NCBI RefSeq assembly: GCF_005239225.2
Contig: NC_133291.1
Location: 1,798,001-1,862,000, forward strand
Origin: Populus alba
Taxonomy: Eukaryota > Streptophyta > Magnoliopsida > Malpighiales > Salicaceae
Length of the DNA: 64,000 nt
Direction: 5' to 3'
The position numbers and the translations under genes are program-made. The notes beneath the pieces were generated by a model that saw only the letters and a list, made by a program, of their open reading frames with translations, made no database searches and was not told the origin of the DNA. Shown one piece after another: positions 11,465 to 21,797 of the stretch (positions are counted from its first letter, which is position 1; each line of letters starts with the position of its first letter).

Positions 11465-12001
11465 ATCCAGTTGAGTTAATCCTGGAACACCTCCATGGCA
11501 ATCTTCAACACTAATCACTATAATACCAGGGGCCCATGAAATGGGCATCTTCAACACTCATCACTATAATAACAGGGGGGCCATGACGGGCAAGTGTTGT
11601 AGAATCGTACCCATTCCTAAACGCCAATTATTGTCACAACAATATACTCCCTACTCAACTAATATGTATAAAAAGATATGAAAAGAAAGGGAGAAACCCA
11701 GAAGAAAGTATTATGATAGTTCAAGAGGGAGAAATCCAGTTGAGTTAATCCTGGAACACCTTCATGGCAATCTTCAACACTAATCACTATAATACCAGGG
11801 GCTCATGAAGTGGGCATCTTCAACACTCATTATTATAATAGCAGGGGGGGCCATGACGGGCCAATGTTGTAGAATCGTACCCGTTCCTAAACACCAATTA
11901 TTGTCACAACAATATACTCCCTACTCGACTAATATGTATAAAAAGACACGAAAAGAAAGGGAGAAACCCAGAAGAAAGTATTATGATAGTTCAGGAGGTA
12001 G
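11465..12001. repeat. Two tandem copies of a 269-bp unit
   Basis: Both units start ATCCAGTTGAGTTAATCCTG, at 11465 and 11734, and run through GTTGTAGAATCGTACCC and CCCAGAAGAAAGTATTATGA. The copies are well over 90% identical by eye, so the duplication is recent compared with the LTR pair next to it. The unit has no clear coding content. It lies in what would be an intron of the dead limit dextrinase gene. Confidence 0.85.
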
Positions 12002-12290
12002 ATGCGGCTGCAATTTCAACTCAAGGTCCTTGGAGAAAAATTAGATATTGCTTTTAGTTTGAGAATAAATAGAAGTTATAAGCACTAAAAAAGATGGAAA
12101 AAAAGGATGATGAAAATACCATGACAGAATAACATTCAAGTATGAGAGTAATTATTTGAAGGATTGTACTAGAATTTGTGGAATGATCAAGGAATAGCAT
12201 CACCTGGCAAAGTTTTCGAGATTATGCAGGCCACAAGTACTGTGAGGAAAGCGTGGTTTGACTGGATATCAAAAGAACAATAATTATAAG

Positions 12291-12374
12291 AAAATTGTCA
12301 AGAACATAATTCTCATCAAAGGGCCCATTTCCATGCAAATGATTGTAGACAGCGCCCAGCACAACATGAAGGCC
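12291..12374 (-). pseudogene. Limit dextrinase exon remnant with conserved region I
   Basis: The minus strand reads GLHVVLGAVYNHLHGNGPFD and then ENYVLDNF. This is the alpha-amylase family (GH13) conserved region I as found in plant limit dextrinase/pullulanase, where I remember G-L-x-VVLDVVYNHL followed by an SVLDK-type stretch. The key region-I aspartate is replaced (LGAVYNH instead of LDVVYNH), and the sequence leaves the family pattern right after VLDN and meets stops. This is strong evidence for a decayed gene. It lies upstream (5') of the two C-terminal remnants at 8.1-8.7 kb, as expected for one minus-strand gene. No other catalytic exons (regions II-IV) were found. Confidence 0.7.
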
Positions 12375-12986
12375 AATAAAATATCTGAATCAAGATTCAC
12401 AAATGATGTCCTCTGGCTATCTGGTGAGAGCCTGTTCTAATTAAAGTAACAGCATAAAATCAGAGGTATTTTACACATTTGTATGGACAAAATACAAATA
12501 CAAACATATTGAGATGATCAGCAGCATAATTTCAGAGCAAGGAAACAATTGAACTATTTCACAGAATTGTTGGCAAACTGAGACACCCAACAAGCGTTGT
12601 AGCATATGGATCATCTGCATAGCATTTTTCAACGTGTAAGATGCTAGGATGGTAGACAGACACTTCATACACAAAATAACAACCTTCCCAATAACCTCCT
12701 TCACAATACTCCACGCTCCATTAACCTCCTTCAACTGAATAACTTATATGGCATCCCTGCTATCCACATTCTTATAAATGCAGGCACGCACTGTCTTTTT
12801 GGAAGCAATAAAAAAAAATTACCTATCGCATAGAAGAAGACAACTTCATAGAAAACAAACAAAACAAGAGAATATGTTTCAAAATGTCATATACTCGAGC
12901 AGTATGAGCCCATCGATAAAGCAAACCCAGCATGTTCTTAATAATGCACACCCGATGGACCATTATTCGCAGACAATACCAGTAGC

Positions 12987-13773
12987 TTAGCTGCATTTCC
13001 CATCAGCTGCCAAAGATGGAGAGAACACGGCAGCATGAAAATAACTGTGTGACCATAAAGCATTAAATCAATTCAAAAAAGAATCCCTAAATGCCTTCAT
13101 AACAAACAACTTGATGCCCATTCCGTTTCGCAAATTACAAATACAGTGACAAAATGCGTAACAAAATGAACATAACACAACACGATATCACACGCGATTA
13201 AAAGTGCTAAGCTCACATTTGTTCATCAAATTTACGTCCATATTTATAGTAATCTTCAGGGTTAGGCCAACAACACTAACGCATTAAGCATTGAACAAAA
13301 CACTTACAGCTGAATGCCACGGTGGCTAATTGGCATTCCATGAGAGATTTAGCATCCACAATTGAAGGCACTTCGAAAGTTTTGTTCACAATTACCTCAA
13401 ATTCCAAAAAGAAACCGTTCAATTTTCACCCTAATAACTAACCACTACTCTTCAAAAATACCAAAACAAAACAAAAAAACACTTACATGTCATGGAAGGC
13501 CGCCGCTGTTTTCTTCAATCTTGATTTTCTTCCACTTCAGAATCCTTAACGATTAATGCAGCGGTTTGGCTAGCGTATAAAAAACAATAACCGTCTCTAA
13601 CAGCATCCGCATTCCACGCGATTATAGATTGAGTTACCTAAAATGCCCTTGAATATAGCAAACTGTCCAGAACTGAATCAGCATTTTCAAACAAAATCAC
13701 AATCGTAATATCAAGTCTCAAATAAATAAATAGAGAGGGGAACCTGAGAGGAGGAAGAGACTTCTGGAGGCAT
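12987..13773 (-). other. Possible small spliced gene of unknown function
   Basis: Several exon-like pieces line up on the minus strand with strong splice signals. Piece 1 (13744-13773) begins ATG and reads MPPEVSSSSQ. Piece 2 ends at 13487 with the donor AT|GTAAGTG and can read SRLKKTAAAFHDM. Piece 3 (about 13308-13395) reads VPSIVDAKSLMECQLATVAF, with donor GTAAGTG at its end. Piece 4 starts after TTTGGCAG at 13006 and gives SDGKCS-stop at 12987. Pieces 3 and 4 join in phase; pieces 1 and 2 do not join cleanly, since the in-phase reading of piece 2 stops early (DSEVEENQD). So this may be a real short gene with an exon I misplace, a non-coding transcript, or a remnant. I recognise no family. 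Confidence 0.25.
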
Positions 13774-13944
13774 CGATGAAGAGGAAGAGGAGCCAGTGAA
13801 TGTTGAGAGCAAATAAAGAGAGAGACGATGACGGTGGTGGCGTGGCGGTGGTTTGATTTTGGAATGAGACGGTGTCGAGGAGAAGGTGGTGAAGGAGAAA
13901 AGTGAGCGTTGGGATTTGAAGGAGACGCAGAAGAGGGAAGTGGA

Positions 13945-14131
13945 AAAAAAAAAAAGGCGAGGAGAAAGAAGCAGGCATTATCGTTGGCTCTGCTTCTCCT
14001 TTTGGGAAACGGAAAATAGAGTTAGGAACCGTGTTTATAAAGAAAAGGCGAGGAGAGCGAAGCAGACATTACAGTTGGCTGCTTCTCCTTACGGGAAACG
14101 GAAAGTAGAGTTAGGAACTGTATTTACAGTA
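13945..14131. repeat. Tandem duplication of about 94 bp
   Basis: Two units share GGCGAGGAGA, CATTA(T/C)(C/A)GTTGGCT, GCTTCTCCTT and GGAAACGGAAAAT(or GT)AGAGTTAGGAAC. The first is about 13955-14037 and the second about 14046-14131. It lies just upstream of the possible small gene and could therefore duplicate promoter or 5' UTR sequence. No coding role is evident. Confidence 0.75.
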
Positions 14132-17100
14132 TATTATACCATCAGATATTTTTCTCCTTTTTTTTTTCATTTATCTATATTTTTAATATAAAAAAATGGA
14201 AAGATATTTATAGCCCGGAAAAATTTGTGGAAAGTAGGGCCCAAGCCCAAAATCTCCACTCATTTGTTGGAAAAGAGAAAACCCCAAAAGGTTTCACTAG
14301 ATGGTTTATGGCCCATAGGCCTGATTTTCTGGCCTTTCTAAACTTTTCAATTTACAGAAATTATCAATTACAAAATTAATCCAAGGTCTGATATTATTCC
14401 GCACGTGAGTAAAACTACAAATCTCTTTTCACGAGAAATGAAGAAAATGGGATATATGGAAGATTTTATCACGGATCTCATTATTTTCATGTGAAAGAAA
14501 TAGTGGAGAAAAGTATGAAATTCGACAACCAAATCAAATCAAATAAAATAAAATGAGTTTTTATTTTCCTAATTTGGGCCCATTTTTTAGTTTTTATGAC
14601 CTAATTTCAAGCACTTTGAGAAGATGATCAGGTGATATCAATTGTTTTTTTAAAATATATTAAAATAATAATTTTTGAAAATTTTTTATAAATTAATTTT
14701 AATATTAACACATTAAAACTATTAAAAAATAAAAAAAAATCTAAAAATAACACTAACATTACTCAGAAATAAAACACATGGATTTTTTTTTTCACGATAA
14801 GACCACGGATCAACCCTAATCCATGTGATTAGAAAGAAACTAGGAACCTAAATTCGCTTCACACGACAAAAACACGTGGGAAGAACTGGCCAAAAAGTTG
14901 AATTGTCTCTGTTGATGCATTTCTTTTTCATATGTGCCGTGTAGATCGTTCATTATTACAAGGGAGGGCATGCGGTTTCCTTGTGTTTGTTCAAAAAGGG
15001 GGACAGATTTAGCAGACAAAGAACACAGTGGAAGCAGGCTAGATCCCAAGGGATTCTGCCATGAGAGAGTTTCTTGACGAACCCAAGATGATAAAATCTG
15101 AAAATATAGCAATTTGTCATCTTCAAGCCGTAAGTAATGCTTACGACCTAAGCCAGTGCCGAAATCCAGAATCTGGTTCGAGGTTAGTTTGGTCTAGTTG
15201 TGAAGAGACCAGGTGTGGATTGTTTTTAAAACCATGTTGTTTTTTGTTAGTCTCAGGTAGCTGTAAAGACTATAGATTTGTCCGGTACTGACAGGTCTTG
15301 CCCAGTAATTTGCTGCTTAAGTTGATCCCCCGCAGCGTGTGGGGCCATGATTGTGAAACACACAATCCCATGCATGTGCAAATGCATCATGATGGTGATT
15401 ATGATCATGAAAAATCAACATCCGTGAAATTTCTTTAGCTCCTAGATTTTTCGTTGACTTTATGCATTGGTGGTCTAAAGAAAAACAATGACCACGACCT
15501 CTCTTTACATGTGAAGGCATGCTGTTCTGGTTTGGAGGAATTCATGCTTAAATTTTAAATCTTGTACAACTCTAGTGGGTTTAGGTTTGATGTATTTCTT
15601 TAAAAATAATTTAGGTTGATTAACTAAAAATTAACACTTAACTTACATTTAAAAAACGGGTTTGGAATCAAGATTTTGATTTAAACCCTGTTTATTTACT
15701 GTAAGGTATTTTTTAAAAAAAGTTATTTACTTGGAAAATAAATTTTTAAAAAGTGAATTATTTTTCAATATTTAGTTGTATCATGAAAAATAAGTTAGAA
15801 AATAATTTTTAGTGTTTGGATATATCATGTAAAATTAGCTGGAAAATAACTTATTAATATTTTTTTTCAAGTTAATTAAAATAATAAGGAAAAATCTTAC
15901 AAAATAAAAAGTTGAAAGATGATGAAATTAAAAAAAATACAATTTCATAAATTATTTTAAATAAAATAAATACCAATCAAAAGAATAAGAACCAAATCTG
16001 ATAGGTAAAAAAATTTCAATTAAGAAAATAATAAAAGAAAAATAAATAACAATTATAAAAATAAAAATCAAAGTTGATATAAAAATCAAATTAAATCAAA
16101 TTTTAAAGGAAGAAATTGAAAAAAAAAATATTCAAAACAGAATATATAACAATCAAAAGTTTGATGTTCAAATTTGATATAATCAGCAAATAATATGATA
16201 TTTCTTATTTTTTCACAACTTCTGAAAAATATTTTCCGTCCAAAATAAAAAGAAAATACTTTCTTGTAAACCAAGTCAAATTTTTCATTGACTAGAAAAT
16301 GTTTTTTATTGATCAATTTTTTTAATAGCAAAGAAATACAAGAAATTTTGGATAATAATTTTCAAAAAATCAATTTTCATGAAATAAACAAGGTCCTAGT
16401 TATTTTTTAATGACTAGCACTTTTATTTTTATGAATCAACGAGTTATTTTTATTAAATACATTTTTAATTCAACTCGTTTTTGTTATAAATTAGTAAGAA
16501 AAAAACAATTTTTAAATCATAATTAAGAGTTGAAAATTATTTTTCACGAGTAAGGCCTAACGAATCTAAAATACAGGGAACTTAGCTTAATGAGGTGAAT
16601 GATTTCTTAACTAATGTAAAGTTATGATATGACGAGCCTTGTTGATATCATTGTGTTCTTTAATTGGTCTAGCTCAAAGGGTTGGTCATGATAATTGGTC
16701 TAATTAGATGCACTTTCAATGGCGGACACTCACCATGAATGGTAGGTGTGCTTCATGGAAAGGGAAAATATACGAGGAGATTTATTTATATGATTACTTG
16801 TCATGGTCAGACTTAACATCATTTCTTTACTTTTAACATTTAACCCATAAGGCAAAAGCATGAGGAAATAACATGTGCACCACTCAAAATCTGGCTTCAT
16901 GGAGCAAGGATTATTACAACATCTGTGTGAAATAAAGGAAATATATTGATATAAAATTTCCCAGCTGACATGGAGAATTCAGTGCCCATTTTCACATTAT
17001 ACATAACTCAAGTCTCTATCTGACTTTCTAGAGAAGTTAGAATCATTAATTCTAAGACAAAAGTAGTTTACAGTTCCAAACTGATGCAGGATAGCTATGT

Positions 17101-17190
17101 CATCCATTTCATGGTGATTTCCTTGTCATGTTTAACAGCATGAAGGGGATGGGTGTACTAGAGAATTGTGTGTAAGAACTAAGGTTTTGG
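14132..17190. other. Intergenic, AT-rich
   Basis: No gene recognised. Stretches near 14640-14750 and 15690-16400 are very AT-rich and resemble the decayed mini-repeats seen elsewhere in the window. The right part (about 16900-17190) probably includes the 3' UTR of the DUF1635 gene. Confidence 0.5.
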
Positions 17191-18068
17191 TCAATGGGGG
17201 ACAACTTTCTGGTACTTGTTGGCAGGGGAAGAAGAATTGGGACCTTCACAGAGCTCAAGATCCCTCTTCTTGCTCAAACAAGAACTGAAACTGTTGAAAG
17301 AGTCTTGGGGTATTAGCCGAGCTGTTGGTGAAGAAATGGTTACTGGTGGGATCTCAATGGAGTCTAATTGGGGAGGCGGGTGCTGCCATTGAGGGAGTGG
17401 TCCAGCCAGGAGAAGGGTCTGCAGAAGGGGACCGGCTTCCTTCACTGCCTGCAAGAGTTTCCCTTTCTCTGGCAGTGGCCTGTCAGCTGCTAACTTGAGG
17501 ATCACTTCTGGGAGAGATGACTGCAGTGTTTCCTGGGGAATTGGATCAGTAAACTGCGAGGGAACAGTGACTTTGCTTGAATCCGGAGAGCTGCTGTGAT
17601 TGTTGGAGTCGCTAGCCTTGGATTCATCTTCACTGCTGTAAGTTCTTGTGAGTGAAGCAGATTCTTGCTTCAAGTGCTGCATTTCTTGCTGCAGCTGATT
17701 TTCCTGCTGTTTTTGTAGCAGTTGTTGTTGGAGGGCTAGTTTGTCAGAAACCAGTTCCTGGCATTGTATCTGCGCCTCATTCCTCTCCTCAATTGCCCTG
17801 CTTATAAGATCTTTGAGATGGAATATCTCAAGTTCTCTTCTCGTGATCTCCTCCTTCGCTGATACAATTGCTGTTTCTAGTTCTGTAGTGTACAAGAGAT
17901 AATGCCTCAACTCTTCGATCCCCTGTCAGTAGTTAACAACATCTACATCAGTCTCAAAACAAGCACAAGAAATAGAATTGGACACAGCAAGAATGCATGT
18001 TGATATATATAGCTCACCTCATCTTGGTAGAAGCATGACCAGTTCAGAGGGCTAGAGTGATCTTCCAT
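17191..18068 (-). CDS. DUF1635 family protein
   Basis: A two-exon gene: exon 1 is 18018-18068 (17 codons) and exon 2 is 17191-17922, with clean GT/AG borders and phase 0, giving 260 aa. The N-terminal domain carries the family signature E-E-L-R-x-x-LLYTT-x-E-LE, followed by about 100 residues rich in Glu/Gln/Leu that should form a coiled coil (about residues 20-115), then a Ser-rich linker. The C-terminal half has a conserved stretch LPEKGKLLQAVKEAGPLLQT, typical of DUF1635 (PF07795) plant proteins, and ends with a basic Lys/Arg-rich patch. The family's biochemical role is unknown to me; the coiled coil suggests protein-protein contacts. Exon 1 (MEDHSSPLNWSCFYQDE) is short but has a good start and donor. 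Closest remembered Arabidopsis relatives include At2g28140. Confidence 0.9.
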
Positions 18069-18142
18069 TTATCTTTCTTGTCTAAATCAATCGACCGGAA
18101 GTCTTGAGAGAATTAAGAAAAGAATGGGAGGGGTGGCGACTT

Positions 18143-18149
18143 CTTATAG
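18143..18149 (-). promoter_or_regulatory. Possible TATA box of the DUF1635 gene
   Basis: CTATAAG on the minus strand, about 75 bp upstream of the ATG at 18068. Position and sequence only. Confidence 0.35.
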
Positions 18150-20732
18150 GAACTGAATCTGCTAGCTAGAGTTCTGTTTACTTTCCTTTCATTCTCTCTT
18201 TTGCTTTATTTTCTATCATGGGACAAGCGGTTGGATAAAAATACTCACTACAGGCCAAAACCATGGAAAGTGCCAAAAGACAAGGCGGGTAAAAATCTTC
18301 GTGGCATTAGATTTCATGTCCACAGAGGGCCACTACTGCTACCTTGGAGGGAATGTGAATTGCAGTGAAAGTGGCTGCTAGGATTTTTCCTTGTATAGCC
18401 CCTCTCTTTTAGCCACAAAAGAGCTGCAGGGGGTATGCACAGTGAACACACGTGTGGAAGGGAAAGTAAAATTTAAGATATTGCTGAAATAAGTGCTTGA
18501 TCTGTCCCCTTAAATAGAACAAATCATCAAAATACAGTTCAAGAAAGCAGTAAATCATTTACAAATTATTTTACAACCATTTTAGAAAAAAACATATCCT
18601 CCCCTTTACCCTCATTTTTAATTTTTTGAAGTTAAAAGGGCATCATTCGTCTCATTTTATCTAGAATTTAAAAATCTCTGCCACCAGTTAATTCGGTGCT
18701 AACTGAGTTTGTTCTGAGACTTGAGCTGTATGATATTCTCCAGATAAGACAGAACTGTATGGTGTCTTCGATCATATGTAAAAGGGAACTCCAACATGAA
18801 TGATTAAAGCCATCTGATCTTAAACCTCTTTCTTTGAAAGTATATACCCCTACATTGCCCTTTTTGACTCTTACAGGAGTACAAGTACATGGATTAATAG
18901 TTATTATACTTTTCTAACAACGTTTATGGGATCTTGCGAAAGAGATCCACAAAAAGATAATGGGAATGATCCCATTCCATCAACGATAATTAAGCAAAAT
19001 CACAGATTAAAAAACTGGGGATCAGTGTTTGGAAACATATCCACTTTCTTCTTCTTTTTTTCGCCTAATCAAACAACAACGAAGCATAGTAACTAGTTTT
19101 TTGTTGTTGCGGTTTGAGAGCACTGTAAATAATGGATTTAGCCATCCTTCTTTCTTTCTTGTCCCACTCGAAATCATGTCTGCATGCATATCTCTCTTTC
19201 TCACTCACACGCACACACATATCAGTCAGAAAAAGAAGCTGAACCGAAAATTTGTTGTTGGCAAAGGAGATAATGGTAGGGCCCTCAAACTCTTTCATGC
19301 AATGTCCCAGCAATAACAAAGTTATCCTTGAAACGAAAAAAGTATAAGCGGATCCCGATTTGACCGATCCAAAGGGAGGCGCTATTTGAGAGCAAAAATC
19401 CAATTTGTGCCTTATTTTAGAGTGTCCCTCTTGCACGTTATGTTGGGTTTCGCTCACATGTATACATACATGCATGCGACTTATTCATTTTCAGTATACA
19501 GGATTTTTCACTAAGGCTTGTGGGGTCTCCTCAAGTGGTGCAATTGCCACCAGACACATCATAACATGCCTTTTATTTCTTGAGTTAATTTGAAGCAAAC
19601 TGCTGCAAGAAAACGATCTTTAGGGTTCAAAAAAAGACAATCTGCAGCTTCAGCATTGAAATGATGGGAATTTGCCAGTTGCTATCTTAGGGTTCTTGGA
19701 GTCTTGCATGGTGGAAGTAGAACAACTAATTGCATGTTACCTAAAGAATTGTATGGACGGAGAGGAAGTCAAGTCCACTATAGCGTGGAAAAGGGCATTA
19801 CAAATCCATCTAAACCCATGTTTGATATGAAATCAAAGTTCAATGGATGTGGTGGTTTAGGCCTGACTTGAGGCTCGAGAAGTTCCATATGGATGATATG
19901 AACACATAAGGTCGCAGTTCCTGTATTGTGAGCAGTCGATAAGATGTCCAGATATCCTTTTCTATTCTGTGCTGGGGCATGCATATACTCATCATCAACT
20001 ACAAAATTTAAAAAAAAAAAAAAAAACAAGATCGATCATCCATAAATATCTAATAATCAATTTAAAGATCAAGAAAAAGGAGTGAATTTAAAGTTCCCTC
20101 TCCCTCCCTCTATGTTATAATACTTTTTTGAAATTTATATTAGCAACCTTTTTTAATCGAATTTTATATTTTTTTTTTTCCCTCTTCGTGCACAAACGCG
20201 GTTTGGAGCTGAGGAAAAATGATGTGAAAAACAGCTCTTTTTTGTCACCTTGCTTTTTTCTATTTGCATGTGAGACGGTGATAGTTGCTGGACCCATATG
20301 TCACGCTTTTTCCTTTTTCCCTTTCTGTGCTTAGATTTCCTGTATTTAACCTATCTTTTACTCCACCTAAGCATGGTAATTGGATAAATAATAAAGATTG
20401 AAAATTTTTACTAAAAACTGTCTCCCAGTAGCCTAACATAATACAACCATAACAAAGCAAATCTTCAATTACAGTCAAATTTTGCCAATCAATGGTTAGA
20501 AATTTAGGATCCTTCATTCAAGTTCTAAAATCAAATCTGATCACAAGAAATCTAAGTTGTTCATCAGTTTAGATACACTAAGCCGCATCTTACTGACTAA
20601 TTGCTAGTCTAATCAGTCTCCATTTTCCAAATTGCTTTTCCTCCTCAACGCCCGTATCCACCACTTTCCATTTCACGATTTTTTAATTCCTGACCTCTCT
20701 AAGTGTCAAATGGTATAATGATAGCTTAAGAG
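18150..20732. other. Intergenic between DUF1635 and shugoshin genes
   Basis: No gene recognised. It contains a T/C-rich stretch near 20085-20110 and A-runs near 20009-20026. Short open frames on both strands lack conserved features. The first kilobase is probably DUF1635 promoter. Confidence 0.5.
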
Positions 20733-20937
20733 CGTGTTTGGTTGTGATTGTTTTTCAAAGTGTTTTTTATTTAAAAAAATATGTCAATAATGTTATTTTA
20801 TTTTTTAAAAATTATTTTTGAGATCAATACATCAAAATGATTTGAAAACATCAAAAACATATTAATTCCGAGTAAAAAAAAAAAATTAAATTTTGTGAAA
20901 AACGTTTTTCAAACGCAATCCAAAACATGTCCGAAGT
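20733..20937. mobile_element. MITE-like element, best-preserved copy
   Basis: About 200 bp. The left end reads GTGTTTGGTTGTGATTG, then TTTTTCAAAGTG. The right end reads CGTTTTTCAAACGCAATCC, then AAAACATG. These ends are imperfect inverted repeats of each other (CAAACNCAATC against GATTGTGATTG). The centre is AT-rich with TCAAAATGATTTGAAAACAT. No coding capacity. Non-autonomous DNA transposon structure, hAT-like by end sequence, though the superfamily is a guess. Many decayed relatives occur in this window. Confidence 0.6.
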
Positions 20938-21797
20938 GTCAAATGGTACCAGTTTGTACCCCGATAGTGATCGAATAACATGAGATACATAGGTCATATG
21001 AATCCGTGGACACCAGGAAAGAAAGAAACTACAGAAATATGATTTCTCTACAGCCCATATAACATACTGGTATGATTATATCTTAACCTGTCCAGAACGC
21101 CAATCATAACTAGTTATTCTGATTAAAATATGCTTTTCAACTTCGCAAAATAAACCTATACTCGAGCCAATAAGAAAACTAGATAACGTGTGTTAATGTC
21201 TGCAAAAAAGCAAAAAATCAGGGGGGAGAATGAGAACTGAAGAACTGAACCAGGTCTTACTCTCATTAACCACGACTGTTGTACAAACATAGCACCAGCA
21301 ATTTATAATTTCTGGTAAATGCATCATTTAACATCAACATTCTGCTTTCTCGGATTAAAATCAGGATCACAACGATATAAATGTTAGCCATGGATAGCTG
21401 TTGGCAAATGATGTTCTTCCGTATCTGCAATTTAAATGATATGTAGCTAAAATAATGCAGGACAAATACAGCACATCCATTTAGAAGCAAGTTCGATATG
21501 ATCTCTTTTTCCTAAAGGGAAAGAAATGTAAAATTGCACACAAGTGCGTTGCTTATGTTCAACTACAACTCAAATACTTGAACTAAACCTAGATTGATTT
21601 TTTGCACTTCCTAATCATCAACAGGGAATCATTATAAATAAAGTACAGTAGCTAGAAAATTTACAGGGTCGGCGAGAATCTGAATGAGATTTCTTTCAGA
21701 CCACAACATACAGAAGACCCAAAAAGGGACAGGATGTAGAAAATTTGCGTACACATAGATTAGATGGTACAGATAGATTAGATGAGAGAATTTCAAC

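Noticed and set aside
11360..11465. Minus-strand LQLAGITTIH, resembling the AGITH-HLLP region of limit dextrinase
   Set aside because: In a real gene this part precedes conserved region I, but here it would follow it (11.4 kb against 12.3 kb on the minus strand). Most likely chance.
12471..12734. 87-codon minus-strand frame with hydrophobic end
   Set aside because: No match to limit dextrinase or any family; more likely 3' untranslated or intron sequence.
13718..14191. Open frames rich in Phe/Leu/Ser (minus) and Lys/Arg/Glu (plus)
   Set aside because: They translate a purine/pyrimidine-skewed, tandemly duplicated upstream region.
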